A stretch of DNA of 9,693 nucleotides, from the NCBI GenBank assembly GCA_023143305.1, contig JAGLHV010000031.1, positions 1 to 9,693 on the forward strand. The letters are read 5' to 3'. The translations under genes were made by a program, and so were the position numbers. The notes under the pieces were generated by a model. It was not told where the DNA came from. It saw only the letters and a program-made list of their open reading frames with translations, and made no database searches. The stretch comes from a bacterium (lineage in GTDB: Bacteria > CBDUZB01 > JAGLHV01). Positions 1-7,391 of the stretch are shown piece after piece (within the stretch, counting starts at the first letter, position 1; each line of letters opens with the position of its first letter).

Positions 1-2508
1 ACAATCACTGAAATTTATGATTATTTACGGCTTTTATTTGCTCATATCGGAAAACCTCATTGCCCAAAATGCGGACGAAAAATTCTTCCTCAATCTGTTC
101 AACAAATAGTAGAAAAGATTTTATATTTACCCGAGGGTAAAAAAATTCAAATTCTTGCTCCCCTGGTCAAAGGAAGAAAAGGAGAACATCAAGAACTATT
201 TAACCGTATCAGGCAAGAAGGTTTCGTCCGGGTGCGCATAGACGGAAAAATATACGACTTAGACGAAAAAATAAAATTAAATAAAAACAAAAAGCACCAA
301 ATAGAAGTAGTAGTAGACCGTTTAGTTATTCACCGGCAAATAAAAGAACGTTTATCCGATTCAGTAGAAACCGCTTTGAAAATAGGAGAAGGAATTATAC
401 TTATTTATTTATCAGAAAAAAAAGAACTTTTATTTTCCGAACATTATGCCTGTGCTCATTGTGATGTAAATTTACCTGAAATTTCCCCTCGCATATTTTC
501 TTTTAACAGCCCTTACGGTGCCTGTCCTGCCTGCGACGGATTAGGAAACAAAGAGGAAATCGATATAGACTTAATTATGCCTGATAAGAATTTATCCATT
601 AGCCAGGGAGTTTTTGTCGGATGGTTTCAACCTATTACTAATCGAACAGGTCGCTGGCAAAAAACAGCAGCTAATTATTACTATAAAATGTTAAAAAAAG
701 CAGCTCTTGCTCACAATTTTAGTTTAAATACCTCTTTTTCAAAATTAAAAAAGGAACATCAGGAAATTCTTCTTTACGGTGACACCTCTTTTGAAGGCGT
801 AATTACTAATTTAAAACGGCGTTATCGTCAAACAGAATCAAATTATGTTAGAGAAGAAATCTATAATAAATACATTCGTTCTCATTCTTGTCCTGTCTGC
901 GAGGGATCCAGGTTGCGTAAAGAATCACTTTCTATCACTGTTGATAATAAATCCATTTTTGAAGTTTCCGGTTTATCAGTTAAAGAAGCAACTATTTTTT
1001 TTAAACAACTTAAATTAACCCAAAAAGAAGAAGTAATTGCTCACCAAATTTTAAAAGAGATTAAATCCCGGCTTTCTTTCTTATCCAATGTCGGATTGAA
1101 TTACATAACCTTAAACCGCCAAACTTACACCTTATCCGGGGGTGAAGCACAAAGAATTCATTTAGCTACCTCTATTGGCTCGAATTTAGTCGGGGTAGTT
1201 TATGTCTTAGATGAACCATCTATCGGATTACACCAAAGAGACAACAGGCGACTTTTAAACACTTTAGAAAAATTAAAAAACATGGGAAACAGTATGATTA
1301 TTGTCGAACATGATGAAGAAACGATTAGACATGCAGATTATATTGTAGACTTAGGCCCTCAGGCAGGAATAAACGGCGGAGAAATAATCTGTGCCGGTCC
1401 TATAAAAAAAATACTAAATTGTGAAAAATCATCTACCGGACAATATCTCAGCGGGAAATTAAAAATACCTATCCCTTCCCGGAGACGAACAATTAATCCT
1501 AAAAAATTACTCGAGATAAAAAAAGCAAGTCAGTTTAATTTAAAAAACATAAATGTAACAATTCCTTTGGGCATTTTCACCTGCATCACCGGTGTTTCAG
1601 GATCCGGAAAAAGCACATTAGTCCAGGAAATAATTTATAAAGGTTTAGCCCAAAAAATTTACAACGCTAAAGAAAAACCGGGGAAATTTAGAGAAATCAC
1701 AGGAACTGAAAATATTGATAAAGTAATTGTAGTTGACCAATCACCTATAGGAAGAACCCCCCGTTCTAATCCGGCAACTTATACCGGCGTTTTCACTCAT
1801 ATCAGAGCTTTATTCAGTCAGGTTCCTTTAGCAAAAATGCGCGGATATTTGCCCGGGAGATTTAGCTTTAATGTCAAAGGAGGAAGATGCTCATCCTGTC
1901 AGGGAGACGGAGTAATAAAAATCGAGATGCAATTTTTACCTGATGTTTATGTGAAATGCGATGAATGTAACGGACAACGTTTCAATGAAGAAACTCTGCG
2001 TATAAAATACAAAGGACAAAATATCCATCAAATATTAGAAATGAGTGTACAAGAAGCTCTGGAGTTTTTTCAAAACATACCTCAAATTAAAAAACTTCTC
2101 ACGACCCTCCATGATGTCGGGTTAGGTTATATAAAACTAGGACAATCCTCTACTACTCTGTCCGGGGGAGAAGCACAAAGAATAAAACTTGCCGAACAGT
2201 TATCCCGCCGTAGTACAGGAAAAACATTTTACATTCTCGATGAACCTACCACCGGTTTACATTTTACCGACATAGAAAAATTACTAAATGTTCTTCACCG
2301 GCTGGTAAATTTAGGAAATAGCGTCCTGGTTATAGAACACAACTTAGAAGTTATAAAAACAGCTGATTACATTATTGATTTAGGCCCCGAAGGAGGAGAA
2401 GAAGGAGGACATATAATTACCCAGGGCCCTCCAGAAAAAATAGTAAAAGAAAAAAAATCTTTTACCGGTCACTTTTTAAAAAAGGTATTAAACTCAAAAC
2501 CAATTTAA
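1..2508 (+). CDS. uvrA: UvrA, excinuclease ABC subunit A (5' end outside window)
   Basis: UvrA is the cytoplasmic damage-recognition ATPase of nucleotide excision repair; its dimer loads UvrB at lesions. The frame is open from base 1, giving 835 residues against about 940 for the family, so roughly 100 N-terminal residues, including the first Walker A, lie to the left. The GTG at 232 is an internal Val codon, not the start. In fragment numbering: CPKC at 21-24; first zinc-module cysteines C151, C154, C175, C178; a further CPVC pair at 297-300; first ABC signature LSGGEAQR at 378-385 with Walker B VYVLDEP at 400-406; second Walker A GVSGSGKST at 531-539; the DNA-contacting zinc module C630, C633, C653, C656; second LSGGEAQR at 720-727 and Walker B FYILDEP at 743-749. 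The order and spacing are canonical and the stop is TAA. It is convergent with all the other genes here. The truncation is a window effect, not a pseudogene. Confidence 0.98.
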   Translation, partial: TITEIYDYLRLLFAHIGKPHCPKCGRKILPQSVQQIVEKILYLPEGKKIQILAPLVKGRKGEHQELFNRIRQEGFVRVRIDGKIYDLDEKIKLNKNKKHQIEVVVDRLVIHRQIKERLSDSVETALKIGEGIILIYLSEKKELLFSEHYACAHCDVNLPEISPRIFSFNSPYGACPACDGLGNKEEIDIDLIMPDKNLSISQGVFVGWFQPITNRTGRWQKTAANYYYKMLKKAALAHNFSLNTSFSKLKKEHQEILLYGDTSFEGVITNLKRRYRQTESNYVREEIYNKYIRSHSCPVCEGSRLRKESLSITVDNKSIFEVSGLSVKEATIFFKQLKLTQKEEVIAHQILKEIKSRLSFLSNVGLNYITLNRQTYTLSGGEAQRIHLATSIGSNLVGVVYVLDEPSIGLHQRDNRRLLNTLEKLKNMGNSMIIVEHDEETIRHADYIVDLGPQAGINGGEIICAGPIKKILNCEKSSTGQYLSGKLKIPIPSRRRTINPKKLLEIKKASQFNLKNINVTIPLGIFTCITGVSGSGKSTLVQEIIYKGLAQKIYNAKEKPGKFREITGTENIDKVIVVDQSPIGRTPRSNPATYTGVFTHIRALFSQVPLAKMRGYLPGRFSFNVKGGRCSSCQGDGVIKIEMQFLPDVYVKCDECNGQRFNEETLRIKYKGQNIHQILEMSVQEALEFFQNIPQIKKLLTTLHDVGLGYIKLGQSSTTLSGGEAQRIKLAEQLSRRSTGKTFYILDEPTTGLHFTDIEKLLNVLHRLVNLGNSVLVIEHNLEVIKTADYIIDLGPEGGEEGGHIITQGPPEKIVKEKKSFTGHFLKKVLNSKPI

Positions 2509-2557
2509 ATCCGGACCTTCTCCACATCCCAAAAACCTATTAATAACAGCCCCTCAC

Positions 2558-2610
2558 TTTTCGAAGATTAACCAAAAGCATTTTGAATAATAAGAATTTT
2601 ATCTTCAAAA
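2558..2610. repeat. Nested inverted repeat between convergent genes
   Basis: This lies in the 123-bp gap between the uvrA stop and the regulator stop. The outer arms are GAAGAT (2563-2568) and ATCTTC (2601-2606), extended by TTTT (2558-2561) against AAAA (2607-2610) with one bulged C. Inside is a small hairpin, CAAAA-gca-TTTTG (2573-2585). A symmetric structure between two convergent genes could act as a bidirectional transcription end. However, the stems are AT-rich and no clear U-tract follows on either strand, so it is not a textbook intrinsic terminator. The rest of the gap shows nothing recognisable. Confidence 0.35.
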
Positions 2611-2631
2611 CAAATTTATAAAATTATAAAA

Positions 2632-3033
2632 TCAGGATTCATTTTCATTATTGTTCCCATTATCAATCTGCTCAAAAATTTTCTCTATTTTACCCAACAA
2701 TCTTTCTTCCTCAAAAGGTTTAGTAATATAACCAACAGCACCCATAAAAAGGCCTTTCCATTTATCAGCAAGTTGATCTTTTGCTGTAAGAAAAATAATG
2801 GGAATAAACATTGTATCTTTTTCACTTTTTAATTTCTGGCAAACCTCAAAACCATCTATTCCAGGCATTAATACATCCAATATGATTAAATCCGGTTTCT
2901 CTTTCTGGATAAGCTTCAAGGCATCTTCTCCATTATAAGCAGAAACTACCTCATATCCTTTCCCCTCAAGGAAAATCTTTACAATATCTACAATATCAAA
3001 CTCATCATCTACTACTAAAATCTTTTTTTTCAT
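2632..3033 (-). CDS. Single-domain response regulator (CheY/Spo0F-like receiver)
   Basis: This 133-residue cytoplasmic protein consists of one receiver domain (about residues 4-120) and a short polar, Asn/Glu-rich tail. The acidic pocket is D9-D10, the predicted phospho-acceptor is D53 (in LIILDVLMPGIDG), the switch Thr is T83 and the conserved Lys is K105 in ITKPF. No DNA-binding or enzymatic output domain follows, so it probably passes phosphate on or acts by protein-protein contact, as CheY and Spo0F do. One oddity is that the usual GADDY-type stretch before the conserved Lys reads GAVGY (98-102). The ATG is supported by GAGGTG a few bases upstream. It begins 14 nt after the kinase stop, so the two are almost certainly cotranscribed and the kinase is its likely phosphodonor. 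The specific pathway is unknown. Confidence 0.93.
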   Translation of the reverse strand: MKKKILVVDDEFDIVDIVKIFLEGKGYEVVSAYNGEDALKLIQKEKPDLIILDVLMPGIDGFEVCQKLKSEKDTMFIPIIFLTAKDQLADKWKGLFMGAVGYITKPFEEERLLGKIEKIFEQIDNGNNNENES

Positions 3034-3047
3034 ATTTCACCTCTTTT

Positions 3048-4526
3048 CTATCTTTTATTTATTGGCAAAGTAAATATAAATCGACTACCTTTACTCTCCT
3101 CACTTTCTACCCAAATTTTACCTTGATTGATTTCAATAATATGTTTAACAATTGCTAATCCCAATCCAGTACCTTCGGTTTTTGTAATGTCTTTATTTTT
3201 TATTCGATAAAATTCACTAAAGATTTTATTTGAATCAGCCGGTGAAATGCCTATTCCCGTATCAATACAATATACTTTTACCATATCCGCTTCGTTTACT
3301 GCCCGTATAGTTATTTTTCCTCCCTGGGGAGTAAATTTAATAGCATTCCCGATTAAATTGATAAAAACCCTGCTTAACAATTTTTCATCTACATAAACAT
3401 CCGGAAGACCGGAAGAAATTTCTATTTCTAAATTAATGTCTTTATCTTTGGCCTGAATATCCAATTCTTCCACTATGTTTTTCACAAGTTCCAATAAAGA
3501 AATAAATTTTCCCTCGTAATCTATCTTTCCATATCGTATTTTTGAAAGATCCAATAACCCTGTTATTAAAGAAGTCAGACGTTTAACGTGTTTAGCAATT
3601 CTTTCCATTTTTTCTTTCTGCTGATCATTTAATTCACCCAAGTTACAAGACAACAAAATAGACGTGTAACCTTTTATTGAAGTTAAAGGGGTGCGCAATT
3701 CATGAGAAACTAAAGAAACAAAGTCATCTTTCATTTTATTCAGTTTTCTTAATTTCAGACGCATAGAATCAAATTCTTTTGCTAATAATCCAATCTCATC
3801 AGAACTTTTTATTTTAATTTCCTTGTCAAAATTTCCTCTACCCAAAATTTCTGCTCTTTCCGCTAATTCAAGTATAGGCGTAGTTATTTTTTTCGCTATA
3901 AGATAAGTGACCAAAAAAGCAATAATTAAAAGAGTAAGAGTAATTTTTATACTTAATTTAATAATTTTTTTTTGCTGCTCATTAATATTTATCAAAGATA
4001 TCCCGACCCGGCTGATACCAATAATTCTCCCTTTAACTTTTCCTCTTTTTTCTTTTCCATTTAACAAAGAATCTTCTACAGATCTTTCTATTGTAGCAAA
4101 AACCGGCGCATAAAATTCCCATACTTTTGAAGAAGAAAAGGGATATTGCCAAAATGGCTCTCTGGTGTTGTGTATTTTTTGTTTTACATCAATATTTAAT
4201 TTTTCAGTTGTTCGCATCCGAGTGTGTTTAACAAGTATTTTCCCTTTATCTTTATATAAAAAAACATATACAACATCTTTCTCAGCCCATATTCCGTTAA
4301 TTACCGGATCGATAAAAGAATCCTCTTCGGAAAATATTGCCAGCTCACTCATTCTGGCCAAATTGGTCACTAAAGAAAGTCCTTTATTTACTAAATTTTC
4401 CTTTAACAATTTATTTTGCTGTTGGATAAAAAGGCCGGCAAAGGTTAACGATACCAATAAAACCAAAACAGCAATATACCAAAATAACTTTTTTCTAAAA
4501 CTGTATTTTATTTTTTCCCTCTGCAT
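3048..4526 (-). CDS. Membrane sensor histidine kinase with extracytoplasmic sensor and HAMP domain
   Basis: This 492-residue protein is a transmembrane two-component kinase. A basic N-terminus is followed by TM1 (about 13-34), an extracytoplasmic region of about 155 residues (35-190), TM2 (about 191-211), HAMP (about 212-264), a dimerisation/phosphoacceptor domain with the H-box VSHELRTPL and predicted phospho-His H275, and a C-terminal ATPase domain. The ATPase domain shows the N-box around N390 and N394 (NLIGNAIKFTP), G1 box DTGIGI (422-427), F-box FSEFYR (436-441) and G2 box GTGLGLAIVKH (452-462). All catalytic motifs are intact. The outer region (NLARMSELAIFSEED, later DVVYVFLYKDKGKIL) resembles a Cache/CHASE8-type PAS-like sensor fold; that assignment is by pattern only. 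The ATG at 4524-4526 is preceded by a modest AAAGGG. It lies between the binding-protein gene (70 nt upstream) and the receiver gene (14 nt downstream), which suggests a ligand-sensing operon. The ligand is unknown. Confidence 0.95.
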   Translation of the reverse strand: MQREKIKYSFRKKLFWYIAVLVLLVSLTFAGLFIQQQNKLLKENLVNKGLSLVTNLARMSELAIFSEEDSFIDPVINGIWAEKDVVYVFLYKDKGKILVKHTRMRTTEKLNIDVKQKIHNTREPFWQYPFSSSKVWEFYAPVFATIERSVEDSLLNGKEKRGKVKGRIIGISRVGISLININEQQKKIIKLSIKITLTLLIIAFLVTYLIAKKITTPILELAERAEILGRGNFDKEIKIKSSDEIGLLAKEFDSMRLKLRKLNKMKDDFVSLVSHELRTPLTSIKGYTSILLSCNLGELNDQQKEKMERIAKHVKRLTSLITGLLDLSKIRYGKIDYEGKFISLLELVKNIVEELDIQAKDKDINLEIEISSGLPDVYVDEKLLSRVFINLIGNAIKFTPQGGKITIRAVNEADMVKVYCIDTGIGISPADSNKIFSEFYRIKNKDITKTEGTGLGLAIVKHIIEINQGKIWVESEESKGSRFIFTLPINKR

Positions 4527-4545
4527 TTTTAAACCCTTTTATATT

Positions 4546-4577
4546 AAAAAACTAAAAACAAAGATAATATAATCTTT
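4546..4577 (-). terminator. Weak terminator- or attenuator-like hairpin between binding protein and kinase genes
   Basis: Read on the - strand, AAAGAT (4577-4572) pairs with ATCTTT (4565-4560) around a 6-nt loop. It is followed at once by GTTTTTAGTTTTTT (4559-4546), a U-rich run in the transcript. The layout is that of a rho-independent terminator, but the 6-bp stem has only one G-C pair and would be weak. It lies in the 70-nt gap after the binding-protein stop, where partial termination would give more binding protein than kinase. It may instead be chance in AT-rich spacer. Confidence 0.3.
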
Positions 4578-4596
4578 AAATAAAAAATCCGACTCT

Positions 4597-5523
4597 TCAT
4601 CTATAAATTTTATCCGCTCTTTCTTTCATTTCCTCAGGAATATCCAGTCCCATTGTTTTTGCCGTCTTTAAATTGATAAACAACTTTAATGCCCGGGCAA
4701 AAATTAAAAAGGAACTTTTAGGGTTTTTTTCTTTTAAAATTCGGAGGGCTAACTCTCCGGCTTGCCTTCCTATATCTATAGCATCAAAAGATAACGCCAA
4801 CAAAGCACCTTTTTTTACATATTTATCAGAAATACCCAACAAAGGAATCTCATTCCTGAACGAAAAAAGTAACATATATTTTACTGAAAGAGGCGTAATA
4901 GTAGTAGTATCGGGAACCATCCAAAAAACATCTATCTTATCCTCTAATTTTTTTACGGCATTAATAATCTCTTCCTGACTATAAACAGCACTGGTAATAA
5001 ACTCTAATCCTTCCCGATTACAAACTTTTTTTGTTTCTGAAATCAAATATTCTGTTTGTTCCGGATTATAAACGGCCCCAATTCTTTTAATTTTGGGAAA
5101 AATTTCTTTTAAAGTCATAATTTGTGCCTCAGGAGACACATTCATGCTAACCCCTGAAATATTTTCTACAGCATCATCCTTAAACATAACATCAGGATTT
5201 AATACCATACAAAAAACAATTGGGATATCTTTTATTTTACTCTCAACTATTTCCAAAGCAGAAGATCCTATAGCCAATATCAAATCCGGTTTTTCATATT
5301 TCAACGCAATAATAATTTCTTCCTTTCTTTTGTTTTTTAAGTAATGATAACTATAATGACTATTTATACAGATTTTTTTAAAACCCTTTAATGCATTTTG
5401 ATAGGGTTTAATATTTTTTCCGGTCACAACAGCAACTTTATAGTTATAAGAAAAGACCGGCGTAATTAAAAACAAAAAAGAAAAAACTATCCCTATTAAC
5501 AAAAAAAATCTGTTTTTTTTCAT
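4597..5523 (-). CDS. Exported ABC-type solute-binding protein (ABC_sub_bind / DUF534-like family)
   Basis: The protein has 308 residues with a Sec signal peptide: MKKNR, a hydrophobic core at about 6-24, and a likely cut after VFS (25). There is no lipobox Cys, so it should be free in the periplasm or outside the membrane. The mature part has the two-lobed features of the TrpX-like ABC_sub_bind family: PDLILAIGSSALEIV (79-93), PIVFCMVLNP (101-110), NISGVSMNVSPEAQ (121-134), AVYNPEQT (150-157), SFDAIDIGRQAGELAL (245-260) and a C-terminal LKTAKTMGLDIPEEMKERAD (285-304). The family normally feeds a permease and ATPase, often for amino acids or small organic solutes. Neither follows here; the next genes are a histidine kinase and a receiver. 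It may therefore present a ligand to the kinase rather than serve transport (inference). The ATG is the first Met after an in-frame stop at 5554-5556, with a rather distant GGGGG 13 nt upstream. Ligand unknown. Confidence 0.9.
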   Translation of the reverse strand: MKKNRFFLLIGIVFSFLFLITPVFSYNYKVAVVTGKNIKPYQNALKGFKKICINSHYSYHYLKNKRKEEIIIALKYEKPDLILAIGSSALEIVESKIKDIPIVFCMVLNPDVMFKDDAVENISGVSMNVSPEAQIMTLKEIFPKIKRIGAVYNPEQTEYLISETKKVCNREGLEFITSAVYSQEEIINAVKKLEDKIDVFWMVPDTTTITPLSVKYMLLFSFRNEIPLLGISDKYVKKGALLALSFDAIDIGRQAGELALRILKEKNPKSSFLIFARALKLFINLKTAKTMGLDIPEEMKERADKIYR

Positions 5524-5555
5524 TATTGAAGAAAAACCCCCTATTCTGTTTTTTT

Positions 5556-5561
5556 ATTATA
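5556..5561 (-). promoter_or_regulatory. Possible -10 element for the sensory cassette
   Basis: A perfect TATAAT on the - strand lies 32 nt upstream of the binding-protein ATG, in the 108-bp gap after pyrG. It would give a leader of about 25 nt that includes the GGGGG ribosome-binding candidate. No good -35 hexamer is visible at 16-18 bp, and the gap is so AT-rich that chance matches are likely. A promoter of its own for the cassette would separate it from the upstream biosynthetic genes. Confidence 0.25.
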
Positions 5562-5631
5562 ACTGTAAAAACTAAAATTTATATTTTAATTTAAATAAAA
5601 TCAATTTAACCGCACAAAAATTTTCTTTTTC

Positions 5632-7230
5632 TTAGTACCTCTTTTCCTTTGCTGCTTTAATAAAATCTTTAAATAACGGATGGGAACGCTGTGGCCGGGA
5701 CTTAAATTCAGGATGAAATTGCACTGCTAAAAACCATGGATGCCCCTTCAATTCAACTATTTCAGCTAAGTCTCCTTTTTTATATTCACCACTTACTATT
5801 AACCCCTTTGATTCTATTTTTTGGCGAAATTCATTGTTTAATTCATAACGATGCCGATGCCTTTCCATCACTGAATTTTTTCCATATGACTGCCAGGCAA
5901 GAGAATTCTTCAAAATATGACAGGGATAATTCCCCAAACGCATTGTTCCACCTTTAACAATAATCTCTTTTTGTTTACTCATCAAAGTAATTACCGGATA
6001 CGAAGGAAAATCAACAAATTCAGTACTATTAGCTCCTTTCATTTTACAAACATTCCGGCTAAATTCAATAATAGCACATTGCATTCCCAGGCAAATTCCA
6101 AAAAAAGGAATATTATTTTCCCGGGCATAACGAATAACTTCTATTTTACCTGCTATCCCTCGTTCCCCAAATCCTCCCGGAACCAGTATTCCTGAAACAT
6201 TTTTTAACTCTTTCTTCAAATTTCCTTTTTCCACATCTATATATTCTACCCTTACCTTCACATTATTAACTAACCCCGCATGAATTAATGATTCCCAAAT
6301 ACTTTTATAAGCATCCTTTAAATCTGTATATTTACCGGCAATAGCAATAGTTACAGATTTATCTATATTAGATAGTTTTTTTCCAACCTTTTCCCAAAAC
6401 AAAAAACTACTCTTTTTTATTCTCTTTTTTCTCAGACCTAACTTATTTAAAATTAATTTATCCAGATTTTGTTTTTTTAACATTAAAGGAACTTCATAAA
6501 TAGTTGTTTTAACATCTATTTCTTCAATTACTGCTTCCTCACGAACGTTACAAAAAAGAGCTATTTTATCTTTTATTTCTTTAGTTAATACTTTCTCAGT
6601 ACGACAAACAATTATCTGCGGTTCAATACCAATTTCTCTCAACTTAGCTACACTCTGTTGAGTTGGTTTACTTTTCATTTCTCCTGCTGCCTGAATATAG
6701 GGTACTAAAGTTACATGCAAATGACAAACATTTTTCCATCCGACTTCCTGCCTGAATTGCCTTACTGCTTCTAAAAATGGTAATCCTTCTATATCACCCG
6801 TCGTTCCTCCTATTTCTGTGATTAATATATCAAAATTTTTTCCTACTTTTTTAATCCGGGATTTAATTTCATTAGTAACATGGGGTACTACCTGAACAGT
6901 TCCTCCTAAAAATTTCCCTTTTCTTTCCTGAGTAATTATCGTGTCGTAAATTGCTCCACTGGTCACATTATTATCCCTTCGCATATTAATATCAAGGAAT
7001 CTCTCATAATGTCCCAGATCAAGATCAGTCTCTGCTCCATCTTCGGTAACAAAAACTTCACCGTGTTGAAAAGGACTCATCGTCCCCGGATCAACATTTA
7101 AATAAGGATCTATTTTAAGCATATTTACACGTAACCCACACTCCTGTAATAAATAACCGAGAGAAGCAGCTGTTATCCCCTTACCCAGAGAAGACACTAC
7201 TCCCCCTGTCACAAAAATATATCGAGTCAT
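5632..7230 (-). CDS. pyrG: CTP synthase (glutamine-hydrolysing)
   Basis: This enzyme makes CTP from UTP, ATP and glutamine in the cytoplasm, the last step of de novo pyrimidine nucleotide synthesis. It has 532 residues, close to the usual 535-545. The N-terminal synthetase domain begins [19 protein letters not shown] (P-loop, K17), followed by [10 protein letters not shown] (69-78, metal-binding D71) and [11 protein letters not shown] (139-149, E139). A linker near 270-290 leads to the class I glutamine amidotransferase domain: oxyanion-loop GGFGERG (352-358), nucleophile C380 in FGICLGMQ, and H506/E508 in QFHPEF. All catalytic residues are present. The ATG is well supported by AAGGAG six bases upstream (7242-7237). 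A 161-bp gap separates it from purF on the same strand, long enough for its own promoter, though I see no convincing one. Nor do I see a GC-rich terminator after its TAA stop. Confidence 0.98.
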   Translation of the reverse strand: MTRYIFVTGGVVSSLGKGITAASLGYLLQECGLRVNMLKIDPYLNVDPGTMSPFQHGEVFVTEDGAETDLDLGHYERFLDINMRRDNNVTSGAIYDTIITQERKGKFLGGTVQVVPHVTNEIKSRIKKVGKNFDILITEIGGTTGDIEGLPFLEAVRQFRQEVGWKNVCHLHVTLVPYIQAAGEMKSKPTQQSVAKLREIGIEPQIIVCRTEKVLTKEIKDKIALFCNVREEAVIEEIDVKTTIYEVPLMLKKQNLDKLILNKLGLRKKRIKKSSFLFWEKVGKKLSNIDKSVTIAIAGKYTDLKDAYKSIWESLIHAGLVNNVKVRVEYIDVEKGNLKKELKNVSGILVPGGFGERGIAGKIEVIRYARENNIPFFGICLGMQCAIIEFSRNVCKMKGANSTEFVDFPSYPVITLMSKQKEIIVKGGTMRLGNYPCHILKNSLAWQSYGKNSVMERHRHRYELNNEFRQKIESKGLIVSGEYKKGDLAEIVELKGHPWFLAVQFHPEFKSRPQRSHPLFKDFIKAAKEKRY

Positions 7231-7391
7231 TTTTTTCTCCTTAATTTTTTATAATCAAAATTTCTTACAAATATCAATACCTATAAACAGTATCCAACCT
7301 TACCCGGAATATTTAATCTTAATTTTTGATGTTATAAAATTCGTGTTAATTTATCTATTTAAAAATTGTCCGACTTTCAATAAATTGCAAC

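Noticed and set aside
232..234. GTG as a possible start of a 758-residue UvrA
   Set aside because: The same frame is open to base 1 and its translation (TEIYDYLRLLFAHIGKP, CPKCG) matches UvrA upstream of this codon, so the GTG is an internal Val.
1..2508. uvrA as an N-terminally truncated pseudogene
   Set aside because: The missing part lies beyond the window edge and there are no internal stops or frameshifts.
3907..4572. Plus-strand open frames of 68 and 135 codons opposite the kinase
   Set aside because: They lie antisense to an intact kinase with all its motifs, show no recognisable domains, and are hydrophobic or low-complexity translations typical of shadow frames.
4673..5344. Plus-strand open frames opposite the solute-binding protein
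   Set aside because: They are antisense to a gene with clear family motifs, have no ribosome-binding support and resemble no family.
2632..5523. Cassette as a complete ABC importer operon
   Set aside because: Only the binding protein is present; the two following genes are clearly a histidine kinase and a receiver, and the preceding gene is pyrG.
5736..6195. Two overlapping plus-strand open frames opposite pyrG
   Set aside because: They are antisense to highly conserved CTP synthase coding sequence and have no domain signal.
7248..7277. TTGATA-18 bp-TATAAA as a pyrG promoter on the - strand
   Set aside because: The transcript would begin about at the AAGGAG ribosome-binding site, leaving almost no leader. 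The region is very AT-rich, so the match is probably chance.
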